Below, piece by piece: positions 44,604 through 53,225 of a DNA stretch of 64,000 bases (positions are counted from its first letter, which is position 1; each line of letters opens with the position of its first letter). The DNA comes from Thermincola ferriacetica (GTDB lineage Bacteria; Bacillota; Thermincolia; Thermincolales; Thermincolaceae), in contig NZ_LGTE01000013.1 of the NCBI RefSeq assembly GCF_001263415.1, positions 1 through 64,000 on the forward strand. Reading direction: 5' to 3'. The position numbers and the translations under genes were made by a program. Below the pieces are notes generated by a model that saw only the letters and a list, made by a program, of their open reading frames with translations, did no database searches and had not been told where the DNA came from.

Positions 44604-44656
44604 TGAAATTTTATTTAATTTTATTTCATGTTTATTAAGGCGGGGGGAGGGGTTAA

Positions 44657-45964
44657 GTGATTAAGAAACTGTATCAAAGTCTTTTATCTCCTTTTTTAAC
44701 TATAATTATCTTTGTGATATTGACAGTTGCCATATCTGTCGGAACTATCCTGGACTCTTCTCTTGTCAGGGTTCAAGCCCCTCGTATGAATTCCGGTCAG
44801 GTCTTTTCCAGTACATGGTTCCTGGTATTAAACATTTTTTTGTTGGCAGTTACAATGTTATGTACGGCAAGGCAATTTATCATCAGCAAAAAGAGGTGGC
44901 ATAAATACCGGAAAATTTTTAGCGCAGGCATTTCACAACAGGTGCAAAATTTACCGGGCATATTTAATTTGGCAAAAAAATACAAGTACCGAATTTGGCA
45001 ATTATCAGATGAAACCCTGGCGGGACAAAAAAACAGGATTGGGTTCTGGGGCGCCCCTTTATTTCATTTGGGTATAGTAATTTCGATGTTTGGTATTATG
45101 GTAGATATTTTTGCCGGTTTTACGGGCTACCTGATTTTGCCGCCCGGCAAAATTATTGATGACCGGCGCCATAATTACGCCATTATTGATGAGAGACCTT
45201 TGCATCCTAGCAAATATAACCGTTTTCAGCTATTACTGGATAAAGTTGAAATGAAATATGAAAAGGATGGGGTAAGCGCTTCAGGTAAGGTTAGTATAAT
45301 TAAAGACGGACAGGTGATAAGCGAGGGTATTCTTGATAGGGATTCTCAAATGAATATGGGACTGCTGTCTTTGGTTCGAGATACCTACGGATATTATGTT
45401 AAATTCAGGATTAGAGACCAAAAGAATAAAGTTATTATTGACCATCTACAGGGATTGAACACTTTAGACCACGGGACAAGTACGGAGTATTCATTCAAAA
45501 ACTTTGTTCAAAAGGGGACGCCGTACCGGTTGACCTTTAATTATTACCCCGATGTGAGGAAAAAGGAGGGAAGGTATTTTACTGCCACCTATCAAGAGAA
45601 AAACCCGGCTCTTCACCTGGTAGCCCGGTATGAAAATAAGGTAGTATATAACGGGCTGGTAAAAGCCAGACAGGAAGTAACCATGCAAAACGGGCATAAG
45701 TTCCGGTTCGTTGGAACCATACCTTATCTAATGGTACGGGTGCAGTGGATGACAGGGGCTTATATATTGGCAGGAGGATTCCTTTTGTTTTTACTGGGCC
45801 TAATCATATACTACCTGTTTCCTCCTGTGGTAATTTTTATAAAAAATACTGAAAGGGGATACCGGGTAGATTATCTGGCCTGGACAGGCAAAGAAGTTGT
45901 CAAACGGGAAGTAGCCAGTATTTCCCAAACATTGTCCGGAGAATTTAGATTTAAAGGGAGATGA
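44657..45964 (+). CDS. resB: Cytochrome c biogenesis protein ResB/CcsB
   Basis: System II cytochrome c maturation: ResB with CcsA exports haem and joins it to CXXCH motifs outside the membrane. The 435-residue protein has membrane segments at about 8-30, 50-70, 127-155 and 365-392 with a large outer domain (about 160-360). The segment APLFHLGIVISMFG carries the conserved histidine seen in ResB. It starts at GTG 44657 after a GGGGGAGGGG site. It follows the cytochrome terminator by 50 bases and is likely a dedicated maturation protein. Confidence 0.9.
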   Translation: MIKKLYQSLLSPFLTIIIFVILTVAISVGTILDSSLVRVQAPRMNSGQVFSSTWFLVLNIFLLAVTMLCTARQFIISKKRWHKYRKIFSAGISQQVQNLPGIFNLAKKYKYRIWQLSDETLAGQKNRIGFWGAPLFHLGIVISMFGIMVDIFAGFTGYLILPPGKIIDDRRHNYAIIDERPLHPSKYNRFQLLLDKVEMKYEKDGVSASGKVSIIKDGQVISEGILDRDSQMNMGLLSLVRDTYGYYVKFRIRDQKNKVIIDHLQGLNTLDHGTSTEYSFKNFVQKGTPYRLTFNYYPDVRKKEGRYFTATYQEKNPALHLVARYENKVVYNGLVKARQEVTMQNGHKFRFVGTIPYLMVRVQWMTGAYILAGGFLLFLLGLIIYYLFPPVVIFIKNTERGYRVDYLAWTGKEVVKREVASISQTLSGEFRFKGR

Positions 45965-45971
45965 TATAACC

Positions 45972-46811
45972 TTGGATGCAATAAAAGTTCAGGTAATTTT
46001 ATTCTGGGCGGCAGTTACCGTTTATGTTGCAGCTACTTGTCTCAACCTTATCGCAATAATTTTTAGAAAACCAAATCTTACCAATTTTTCTCCTTATCTG
46101 GCCGTAATTGGTTTTTTGCCTCATACAGCCGGGATAATATTGCGTTGGATGCAAACTGGGCACTTTCCTTACTGGGGGAAGTACGAAGTTTTTAACAGCT
46201 ATGCTTGGGCGTTTATATTACTGTACCTGGTATTGTTTTTGATAAAAAGGGAATTGAAGGTAACGGGAACAGTTTTGTTTCCAGTGGCCTTTTTTATGAT
46301 AGGGATTGCTTTAACAGGGTCAAAAGAAACTACTGAAATCCCGTCTACCTTTTTGACTTACTGGTTGGGGGTACATGTGGCCTTTGCCAAGCTAGCTTAC
46401 GGTTCGGGATTGATTTCGGCTTTTTTTGGAGGGTTGTACCTGTGGCGGGCCGGTAAATCCAACACTGATTCAGGCGAAGATGTGCCCGGGTGGGTACCTT
46501 CTCTGGATTTTTGTGATTTTTATACTTACCGGTTTGCTGTCTTTGCATTCATCTGTATGAGCATCATGATTGGTGCGGGAGCTGTGTGGGCCTATAAGGC
46601 CTGGGGTCGCTACTGGGGTTGGGACCCTGTAGAAACATGGTCATTGGTTAGTTGGTTTGTTTACGGCACCTTATTGCATCTCCGGGTAACTATGGGGTGG
46701 CGGGGAAAACGAGGCGCCTGGTTATCTATCATTGCTGTCTTTATAGTTCTCTTTTCGTATTTCGGCATGCCTTTAATCTATGATACGGTTCATGAACACC
46801 TAGAGCTGTAG
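45972..46811 (+). CDS. ccsA: Cytochrome c biogenesis protein CcsA/ResC
   Basis: This is the haem-handling partner of ResB. The 279-residue polytopic protein has about eight membrane helices and the tryptophan-rich haem motif WGRYWGWDPVETWSL (Trp215-Asp218 core) near the C-terminus, with conserved flanking histidines at HTAG, HVAFAK and LLHLRV. A TTG start at 45972 follows GGGAGATGA, seven bases after resB ends. Coupling to resB indicates one functional unit for the 27 haem sites upstream. Confidence 0.93.
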   Translation: MDAIKVQVILFWAAVTVYVAATCLNLIAIIFRKPNLTNFSPYLAVIGFLPHTAGIILRWMQTGHFPYWGKYEVFNSYAWAFILLYLVLFLIKRELKVTGTVLFPVAFFMIGIALTGSKETTEIPSTFLTYWLGVHVAFAKLAYGSGLISAFFGGLYLWRAGKSNTDSGEDVPGWVPSLDFCDFYTYRFAVFAFICMSIMIGAGAVWAYKAWGRYWGWDPVETWSLVSWFVYGTLLHLRVTMGWRGKRGAWLSIIAVFIVLFSYFGMPLIYDTVHEHLEL

Positions 46812-46844
46812 TTTTTCCAAAATAATAATGACTTGGTGGTAAGA

Positions 46845-47402
46845 ATGTTGGTAAGAAGGGTAATAATTATATTGAATATTTTCATAATGACATTCCTGAC
46901 AGGTGGCTGCACCGGCAAAACGGAAGAGAAGGCTCTGCAGGATGCCGTAAATAACTATAACCGCACTCTTAAGGTTGTATTGCGTACGGGAGATGTTAGC
47001 TTACTCAACAATGTAGCATTGGAGAATGAAGTTCGCCGGATGGAACTTTTCCTAACTTATATGAACGAAGAAAAAAAGGTTTTATCGGCAGAACTGGATA
47101 GCATAAAGTTTATTTCCGCACAGGTGGACAACGACCAAGGAAAGGCTGTGGCTGACGAATCGCCAAATAAAGGGAATAAACAGGCCAAACAGGCTGCAAC
47201 CGCAAAAAAGCAGCGTGCCAAAGAACCCACTGCTCAGGTGAAGACAGAAGAGATATGGACGTATGAATATCTTCACCCAGAAACGGGGGCCAAGATTGAA
47301 GGACCCTTCCTTATAAAGTACAATACCACTTATAAGCTGATAAAGCGGGATAGGTGGAAGGTTTATGAGGTGAGTTTTAAGGAACAGGTCTTAAAGAGAT
47401 AA
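46845..47402 (+). CDS. Lipoprotein of unknown function in the cytochrome block
   Basis: I do not recognise a family. From ATG 46845 (GGTGG upstream; TTG 46833 is an alternative) it has 185 residues: a hydrophobic segment and lipobox LTGGC near residue 20, a coiled-coil-like acidic part (about 25-80), a Lys/Ala/Gln-rich linker, and a C-terminal WTYEYLHPETGAKIEGPFLI stretch that resembles the NTF2/ARC6-IMS-like domains used in secreted Firmicutes proteins. It ends at a bidirectional terminator. It closes the cytochrome module, so an assembly or attachment role is possible but unproven. Confidence 0.7.
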   Translation: MLVRRVIIILNIFIMTFLTGGCTGKTEEKALQDAVNNYNRTLKVVLRTGDVSLLNNVALENEVRRMELFLTYMNEEKKVLSAELDSIKFISAQVDNDQGKAVADESPNKGNKQAKQAATAKKQRAKEPTAQVKTEEIWTYEYLHPETGAKIEGPFLIKYNTTYKLIKRDRWKVYEVSFKEQVLKR

Positions 47403-47430
47403 AAACCTCTCCGGCAGGGAGAGGTTTTTT
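47401..47430. terminator. Bidirectional terminator between the cytochrome block and yajQ
   Basis: AAAAACCTCTCC pairs with GGAGAGGTTTTT (12 bp) around a GGCAG loop; T-rich on both strands. It lies between convergent genes and would stop both. Confidence 0.88.
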
Positions 47431-47920
47431 ACCTATAATTTGTAAACTGCAGGGGAATGCCAAAGTCGTGTTCCCGTACGGCCTTGATAACAGCCTGTAG
47501 ATCGTCGCGGCTCTTGCCGGAAACCCGGACCTGGTCTTCCTGGATTTGGGCCTGTACCTTGAGCTTGGTGTTTTTAATGAACTTAACGATTTCCTTAGCT
47601 GTTTCTTTGTCAATACCCTGTTGGATAGTGACCACCTGCCTGACGGTATCACCGGCTGCCGGTTCAATCCTGCCGTACTTCAGAGCCTTTAAATCTACGT
47701 TCCTTTTTACCATTTTCGATTCCAATATGTCAACCACGTTTTTTAACTTAAATTCATCGTCGGAAATCAGGGTGATGGTATTGCCGTCATGCCTGACTTC
47801 ACTTTTACTGCCCTTAAAGTCGAAACGGTTTTCAATCTCTCTCATGGCCTGGTTGACGGCGTTATCTATTTCCTGCTTATCCACCACGGAAACGATATCA
47901 AAACTGTTGTCCTTGGCCAA
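47429..47920 (-). CDS. yajQ: YajQ family nucleotide-binding protein
   Basis: This 163-residue UPF0234 protein binds nucleotides (in some bacteria cyclic di-GMP) and is involved in RNA-linked or regulatory roles. The start is TTG 47920 on the minus strand after GGGAGGTATGGAAA; the longer frame upstream is not supported. Family motifs are [18 protein letters not shown] at the N-terminus, [11 protein letters not shown], and [14 protein letters not shown] near the end. It is divergent from the HepT gene and convergent with the lipoprotein gene. Confidence 0.93.
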   Translation of the reverse strand: MAKDNSFDIVSVVDKQEIDNAVNQAMREIENRFDFKGSKSEVRHDGNTITLISDDEFKLKNVVDILESKMVKRNVDLKALKYGRIEPAAGDTVRQVVTIQQGIDKETAKEIVKFIKNTKLKVQAQIQEDQVRVSGKSRDDLQAVIKAVREHDFGIPLQFTNYR

Positions 47921-48074
47921 TTTCCATACCTCCCATGCGTATTTTTCTATTATTATACAACAATGGCCAGTCGAGAGCAAACAGAAATGGTGGCCAGAAG
48001 CCAATGGCCAGTTAATCCCAATCGGTCTCCGGCAATGATAAAACAACCATGCCAGTATCCGACAATTTTTATTT

Positions 48075-48103
48075 TTGCCCGGCGCTGTGATATTTGATAT
48101 AAT
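48075..48103 (+). promoter_or_regulatory. Probable promoter of the HepT/MntA pair
   Basis: TTGCCC (48075-48080), 17 bases, TATAAT (48098-48103), about 47 bases before the first start codon. Confidence 0.55.
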
Positions 48104-48149
48104 TTCATTAAAGGTTTGTTCCGGAAGGCTAATGAGAGGGGGTATTTTT

Positions 48150-48632
48150 ATGACCGGGACCTTATCAGTGGCTGTAGCCAGAATTAAAAAGGAATTAGTA
48201 AATTTGGAGGAGCTTGAAAAAGAACTCGTAGCAATGATAGAACGTGGGCCAGCGGAAGATGATTTTGAGAGAAAAAGGGCATTCGCCTCATTGCTGCACG
48301 ATTTTTATACCTGTACAGAAAAAATATTTCAAACGGTTGCCAAAAACATTGATCAATATGTGCCGGAAGGTGAAAACTGGCATAAGGCGCTGCTTGAGCA
48401 GATGGCTTTGTCTCTGGATGATAAACGGCCCCCTGTCATAAGTGAAAAACTTATGCATGTTTTAACAGGTTATCTTGTCTTCAGGTACAGAGTGCGCAAT
48501 ATTTATGGTTTTCAACTTGAATGGGAAAGAATGGAACATTTAATCAGGGGTCTACCCGGTACTGTCCACAATATTAAAACAGAAATTAACCTTTTTATTA
48601 AAATAATTGAGGAAATTGCTTTATCCGGTTAA
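48150..48632 (+). CDS. HepT-like HEPN protein (putative toxin)
   Basis: This 160-residue all-helical protein is immediately upstream of a minimal nucleotidyltransferase, the arrangement of HEPN/MNT toxin-antitoxin modules. Its C-terminal half matches the HepT-like pattern with Arg112-Tyr-Arg-Val-Arg-Asn-Ile-Tyr around the position of the RX4-6H RNase motif, where Tyr replaces His in the usual place. That may mean reduced nuclease activity or a family variant. ATG 48150 has an AGAGGGGG site. Confidence 0.7.
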   Translation: MTGTLSVAVARIKKELVNLEELEKELVAMIERGPAEDDFERKRAFASLLHDFYTCTEKIFQTVAKNIDQYVPEGENWHKALLEQMALSLDDKRPPVISEKLMHVLTGYLVFRYRVRNIYGFQLEWERMEHLIRGLPGTVHNIKTEINLFIKIIEEIALSG

Positions 48633-48702
48633 TTTGTGGATATGTTGCCTGGTGTTGTAATGATTGGTATTATATAGTAAGTTGTTTGCTGGAGGTACTG
48701 CT

Positions 48703-49068
48703 ATGCTTTTAACCCCTGAGGAAAGAAAAAAATATGTTACCGGCTGGCGCCGGCGGGAAGAGGCCAGAAGAGAGGCCTTGGAAAAAAGAAAGTTGGACGC
48801 CCTGGATAAAACAAAGAAAGCTGCGGGATTTCTCAAAGAAAAATACGGGGTAAAGGTATTTTTGTTTGGTTCTTTGGCCTGGGGTGGTTTCTGGGAAAGG
48901 TCAGATATTGACCTTGCGGTTGAAGGTTTTAGCGATACAAAAAACTACTTCAAGGTACTCGGAGAAGTTTGGGATATAGTTTCACCTTTTAATGTGGATC
49001 TGGTTTTACTTCAGGATATTGATGAATCATTCAGAAAAAAAATTCAGGCCGATGGGATTATCTTGTAA
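48703..49068 (+). CDS. MntA-like minimal nucleotidyltransferase (putative antitoxin)
   Basis: In characterised pairs MntA AMPylates and silences HepT. From ATG 48703 (GGAGGTACT upstream) it has 121 residues with a basic helical N-terminal segment (about 5-45) and the complete catalytic core: Gly56-Ser57, Ser67-Asp68-Ile-Asp70 and Asp99. It follows the HepT-like gene by 70 bases and is followed by a terminator. The long basic head is more than most MntA proteins have. Confidence 0.8.
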   Translation: MLLTPEERKKYVTGWRRREEARREALEKRKLDALDKTKKAAGFLKEKYGVKVFLFGSLAWGGFWERSDIDLAVEGFSDTKNYFKVLGEVWDIVSPFNVDLVLLQDIDESFRKKIQADGIIL

Positions 49069-49104
49069 GCACCGGTAAGGCCAGCGCTTCGCCGGTGTTT
49101 TTAC
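49069..49104 (+). terminator. Terminator after the MntA-like gene
   Basis: CACCGG and CCGGTG enclose a shorter inner loop region; TTTTTAC follows. Confidence 0.55.
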
Positions 49105-49166
49105 ATGCGAAATTGCGGGAAATACAGCTTGATGTTCGGAATAATTAGGCTAAAGCCCGTTCACCG

Positions 49167-49175
49167 TGTTATAAT
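49167..49175 (+). promoter_or_regulatory. Candidate extended -10 promoter for ygiQ
   Basis: TG-T-TATAAT at 49167-49175 is an extended -10 box 33 bases before the ygiQ start. There is no good -35. Confidence 0.4.
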
Positions 49176-49207
49176 TAAGAAGCTAACTATAATGTGGGGG
49201 TATTTAT

Positions 49208-51148
49208 TTGAAGGACTTTTTGCCTGTGTCAAAAGAAGATATGGAAGCGCGAGGGTGGTATTATCTTGACTATATCATTGTTACGGGCGATGCCTATGTG
49301 GACCACCCCAGTTTTGGGGCGGCTTTAATAGGCAGACTACTGGAAAGCAGAGGGTATAGGGTCGGCATAGTTGCCCAGCCCGACTGGAAAAACACCATGG
49401 ACTTTGCGGCGCTGGGCAGGCCCCGGTATGCTTTTTTAATAACAGCCGGAAACCTTGATTCCATGGTAGCTAATTATACGGCAGGTAAACACAAGAGGAC
49501 AGAAGACGATTACTCACCGGGCGGCAAAGCGGGACTCAGACCGGACCGGGCCTGTATAGTATATGCCAATCGTGTGCGAGAGGCATTTCCCGATGTCCCC
49601 GTTGTCCTTGGGGGTATAGAAGCCAGCTTGCGGCGGCTTGCTCATTACGATTACTGGGATGACAAGGTGCGCCGCTCCATACTTATTGATGCCCGGGCCC
49701 CGCTGCTGGTTTACGGAATGGGTGAACAACAGATTCTGGAAATTGCCGAACGCCTGAAAAAAGGTGAGGCCATAGAGGAACTTAATGATATCAGAGGTAC
49801 TGCTTTTGTGACCAGGGATTTGAGCGGAGAAAAAAACATGCTCTTTTCATATAAAACACTGCCGTCTTTTCAAGAAATGGCTGAAAATAAGTTAAAATAC
49901 GCTGAGGCTTTCAGAATTCAGTATCTTAACCAGAATCCCTACACAGGGCAGGCTCTGGTACAGGAACATGACGGAGGTTACGTGGTACAGAACCCGCCCG
50001 CCAGACCTCTTTCGGAAAAGGAAATGGATGAGCTATACAGCCTGCCCTTTATGCGTGCAGCTCATCCAAAATATGCGAAGCAGGGTGGAGTGCCGGCCCT
50101 GCAAGAGGTGGAATTCAGTATCACCAGCCACCGCGGTTGTTTTGGCGGTTGTGCCTTTTGTGCCCTCAATTTCCACCAGGGCCGCCTTATTCAAAAAAGG
50201 TCCGCAGAATCCATTCTGACGGAAATAAGGCAAATGACCAAAAGCGAAAATTTTAAAGGTATAATTCACGACATTGGCGGGCCGACGGCCAATTTCCGCA
50301 ACCCTGCCTGCCGGGGCAAAAGGTGTACCGAACGACTCTGCCTGTATCCTGAAAAGTGTAATAATCTGCAGGTTGACCATGCAGAATATATTGACCTGCT
50401 CAGGAAAGCCAGAAGCATACCCGGTGTTAAAAAGGTTTTTGTCCGGTCGGGAGTCAGGTTTGATTATCTGATGGCTGACAGGAAACGAAAGGAAATCCTA
50501 AAAGAGCTATGTGAACACCATGTCAGCGGCTTGCTGAAGGTTGCGCCCGAGCATGTTGCTGCCGGAACGTTACAGGCCATGCGGAAACCGCCGAAACAGG
50601 TTTTTACTGCTTTCAGGCAACTTTTTTATGGTGTGAACAAGTCTATCGGTAAAGAACAATACCTGGTTCCTTATTTTATCGCCGGCCACCCGGGAACAAC
50701 CTTAAAAGATGCAGTGGAACTGGCTGAGTATGTGCGCGACCTGGGGTATAATCCGGAACAAGTCCAGGATTTTACGCCTACCCCGGGAAGCCTGGCAACC
50801 TGCATGTATTATACGGGAATTGACCCGCTGACAGGCAAAAAAGTCTATGTCCCGAAGAGTGAAAAGGAACGAAGGATGCAGCGGGCTTTGCTGCAATACA
50901 GAGACCCGAAAAACCACCCTTTGGTCCGGGAAGCCTTACGGAGAGCAGGCCGGGAAGACCTGATCGGATACGGGCCAAAGGCTTTGGTGAGGCCGGCCAA
51001 AGATACGGCAAAGGAGAAAGCCATTCAAAAAAGAAAAGGCAAGGGACGGGAAGGCAAAAAGGCCTTTAGCGGCGTCGGCAAAAGGACGGAGGGTAAGCGG
51101 AACGGACACCGGGAAAGGGCTACCGGCAGGGGAAAAGGCAGAAAATAA
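49208..51148 (+). CDS. YgiQ family radical SAM protein
   Basis: The 646-residue protein has an N-terminal cobalamin-binding-like region (about 20-170; the GDAYVDHPSFGAALIGRLLE segment is a YgiQ hallmark), a radical SAM domain with CFGGCAFC (Cys311, Cys315, Cys318), and a very basic, Gly/Lys/Arg-rich tail (about 595-646) with repeats such as KGKGREGKK. YgiQ proteins are conserved but the reaction is unknown. The basic tail suggests nucleic-acid binding. TTG start at 49208, after GTGGGGG. Confidence 0.88.
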   Translation: MKDFLPVSKEDMEARGWYYLDYIIVTGDAYVDHPSFGAALIGRLLESRGYRVGIVAQPDWKNTMDFAALGRPRYAFLITAGNLDSMVANYTAGKHKRTEDDYSPGGKAGLRPDRACIVYANRVREAFPDVPVVLGGIEASLRRLAHYDYWDDKVRRSILIDARAPLLVYGMGEQQILEIAERLKKGEAIEELNDIRGTAFVTRDLSGEKNMLFSYKTLPSFQEMAENKLKYAEAFRIQYLNQNPYTGQALVQEHDGGYVVQNPPARPLSEKEMDELYSLPFMRAAHPKYAKQGGVPALQEVEFSITSHRGCFGGCAFCALNFHQGRLIQKRSAESILTEIRQMTKSENFKGIIHDIGGPTANFRNPACRGKRCTERLCLYPEKCNNLQVDHAEYIDLLRKARSIPGVKKVFVRSGVRFDYLMADRKRKEILKELCEHHVSGLLKVAPEHVAAGTLQAMRKPPKQVFTAFRQLFYGVNKSIGKEQYLVPYFIAGHPGTTLKDAVELAEYVRDLGYNPEQVQDFTPTPGSLATCMYYTGIDPLTGKKVYVPKSEKERRMQRALLQYRDPKNHPLVREALRRAGREDLIGYGPKALVRPAKDTAKEKAIQKRKGKGREGKKAFSGVGKRTEGKRNGHRERATGRGKGRK

Positions 51149-51175
51149 ACGGTTATCTGCCGTTTATTTGTTTTG
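51145..51175 (+). terminator. Intrinsic terminator after the YgiQ gene
   Basis: ATAAACGG pairs perfectly with CCGTTTAT (8 bp) around TTATCTG, followed by TTGTTTT. Its T-tract overlaps the -35 of the next promoter. Confidence 0.8.
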
Positions 51176-51201
51176 ACACTGTTGTAAGCATAAATTATAC
51201 T
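51173..51201 (+). promoter_or_regulatory. Sigma-A promoter for rimO
   Basis: A perfect TTGACA (51173-51178), 17 bases, TATACT (51196-51201). The start codon follows 46 bases later. Confidence 0.8.
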
Positions 51202-51246
51202 AAAATTTAGAGTTTTACAGTAGAAGTTAGTATGGGAGGAATAGAA

Positions 51247-52566
51247 TTGCTGAAGGTGGGATTTACCAGTTTAGGGTGCAACAAAAATTTGGTAGATACC
51301 GAAGTAATGATGGGTCTCCTGGCAGAAGCAGGGTTCAAAATAGTCGAGGAAGAAAAATCTGCCGATATTCTTATAGTAAACACCTGCGGCTTTATCGATG
51401 AGGCAAAAGAGGAATCCATTAATGCGGTTTTGGAATTAGCCCGGTATAAAGAGGAAGGTAACTGTAAAGCCCTCATTGTTGCCGGTTGTCTGGCCCAACG
51501 TTATAAAGACGAACTGCTGAAAGAAATGCCGGAAATAGATGGTATAATCGGCACCGGAGAAATTGATAAAATTGTGCAGGTGGTCAGGGATGCTGCGGCA
51601 GGCATGCGCCCGGAACTGGTTACTGACCGGGAATTCATATATGATCATACGCTGCCCAGATGGCAGTCAACGCCACCTTATACGGCTTATGTAAAGATTG
51701 CCGAAGGGTGTGACAATAGGTGTTCTTATTGTGCCATACCCGGTATTCGCGGCGGATACCGCAGCCGTCCCAAAGAGTCCATTCTGCAGGAAGTAAATGA
51801 TTTAGTCCGACGCGGGGTAAAAGAAGTTATTCTGATTGCTCAGGATACTACCAGGTATGGAACCGACATATATGGCAGATATGCCCTGACCGAATTAATA
51901 CAGGAAATTGCCAGTCTACCGGTTCATTGGATCCGGATACTGTACGCTTATCCAACCAGGATCACTGATGACTTGATTCAAATTATAAGGGGTGAACCCA
52001 AGGTTTGCAAGTACTTGGATATGCCCATACAGCATGTCGATAAAGACATAATTAAGGCCATGAATAGGCAGGGCGACCGGGAAGAGATAATGAAACTAAT
52101 TAACCGTCTAAGAAAAGAAGTTCCCGGTATTACTCTGCGTACTACACTGATAGTCGGTTTTCCCGGTGAAACAGAAGCCCAGTTCCAAAACCTGCTTGAG
52201 TTTGTGCGGGAGGCCAAGTTCGATCGCCTCGGCGTATTTACATATTCGAGGGAAGAAAGCACTCCAGCGGGGATGCTGGCAAACCAGGTGCCGGAAGAGG
52301 TAAAAATTAAACGCCGGGATATTATTATGCGGGAACAGCAGAAGATTTCTCTGCAAAAAAACCGGCAAAAGATTGGTTCGACTATTTTAGTCATGGTAGA
52401 AGGAATTTCTGCAGATAATCCAGAAATATATGTGGGCAGAAGTGATGCCGATGCTCCGGAAATTGACGGTTTGGTCTATTTTTCCGGCCCCGCTCTGAAC
52501 CCGGGTGATATTGTGCAGGTCAAGATAACAGATGCCAGTGAATATGATTTGATAGGAGAGGTATGA
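51247..52566 (+). CDS. rimO: Ribosomal protein S12 methylthiotransferase RimO
   Basis: It methylthiolates an aspartate of ribosomal protein S12 using two 4Fe-4S clusters. From TTG 51247 (GGGAGGA upstream; ATG 51232 is too close to its own site) it has 439 residues: an N-terminal UPF0004 domain with cysteines in SLGCNKN, NTCGF and AGCLAQR, a radical SAM core with Cys155, Cys159 and Cys162 (CDNRCSYC), and a C-terminal TRAM domain. It heads the rimO-pgsA pair: ATG of pgsA follows the stop by one base. Confidence 0.94.
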   Translation: MLKVGFTSLGCNKNLVDTEVMMGLLAEAGFKIVEEEKSADILIVNTCGFIDEAKEESINAVLELARYKEEGNCKALIVAGCLAQRYKDELLKEMPEIDGIIGTGEIDKIVQVVRDAAAGMRPELVTDREFIYDHTLPRWQSTPPYTAYVKIAEGCDNRCSYCAIPGIRGGYRSRPKESILQEVNDLVRRGVKEVILIAQDTTRYGTDIYGRYALTELIQEIASLPVHWIRILYAYPTRITDDLIQIIRGEPKVCKYLDMPIQHVDKDIIKAMNRQGDREEIMKLINRLRKEVPGITLRTTLIVGFPGETEAQFQNLLEFVREAKFDRLGVFTYSREESTPAGMLANQVPEEVKIKRRDIIMREQQKISLQKNRQKIGSTILVMVEGISADNPEIYVGRSDADAPEIDGLVYFSGPALNPGDIVQVKITDASEYDLIGEV

Positions 52567-52567
52567 G

Positions 52568-53119
52568 ATGAACCTGGCCAACCGCCTGACATTGGCGAGA
52601 ATTATTTTGGTACCCGTTTTCCTTTTGATATTGTCAATTAAAGTAAAATACGGGCAGTATATAGCTGCGGGAGTTTTTATTTTGGCAGCCAGTACCGACG
52701 GGCTCGATGGGTATATAGCCCGTAAGAGAAATCAGGTTACCCGGCTGGGTAAGTTCATGGATCCTCTTGCCGATAAGCTCATGGTGTCTGCCGCCCTGAT
52801 TTCCCTGGTTGAATTGCGCATGATATCTGCTTGGGTGGCTTTTATCATTATTGCCCGTGAATTCGCCGTAACCGGCCTACGGGCGGTAGTAGCCGCCGAT
52901 GGAGTGGTTATATCGGCAAGTTGGCTGGGTAAGATAAAGACCGTTTCGCAGATTATCGCCATCGTCTTTTTATTTATCCACGATTTTCCCTTCAACTTAT
53001 TAAAACTTAATGTTTCCATCGGCCGGTTGGCTATGGGGGTAGCTGTATTCTTTACCGTCTGGTCGGGCCTTGACTACTTCAGAAGAGCCCGTCATTTGTT
53101 GAAAACATCACAGAAATGA
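52568..53119 (+). CDS. pgsA: CDP-diacylglycerol-glycerol-3-phosphate phosphatidyltransferase
   Basis: It makes phosphatidylglycerol phosphate, the precursor of phosphatidylglycerol and thus of the glycerol phosphate donor for LTA-type polymers. The 183-residue polytopic protein has the complete CDP-alcohol phosphotransferase signature: Asp44, Asp47-Gly48, Ala51-Arg52, Gly61, Asp65 and Asp69. Four to five membrane helices are expected. It is in the usual Firmicutes neighbourhood, one gene group away from cinA. Confidence 0.95.
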   Translation: MNLANRLTLARIILVPVFLLILSIKVKYGQYIAAGVFILAASTDGLDGYIARKRNQVTRLGKFMDPLADKLMVSAALISLVELRMISAWVAFIIIAREFAVTGLRAVVAADGVVISASWLGKIKTVSQIIAIVFLFIHDFPFNLLKLNVSIGRLAMGVAVFFTVWSGLDYFRRARHLLKTSQK

Positions 53120-53125
53120 CTTTTT

Positions 53126-53149
53126 CAGTGGCGGAAGCCACTTTTTTTA
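53126..53149 (+). terminator. Intrinsic terminator after pgsA
   Basis: AGTGGC pairs with GCCACT around a GGAA tetraloop and is followed by TTTTTTTAT. Confidence 0.85.
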
Positions 53150-53225
53150 TACCAATCATTACATAAGGAAAGGTATAAAAGACTATGTTATAATGACCCT
53201 AGCAGAAAGAAAGGAGGAGGAAAAA

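Noticed and set aside
47457-48097. + strand frames opposite yajQ
   Set aside because: Antisense shadows; YajQ on the minus strand is clear.
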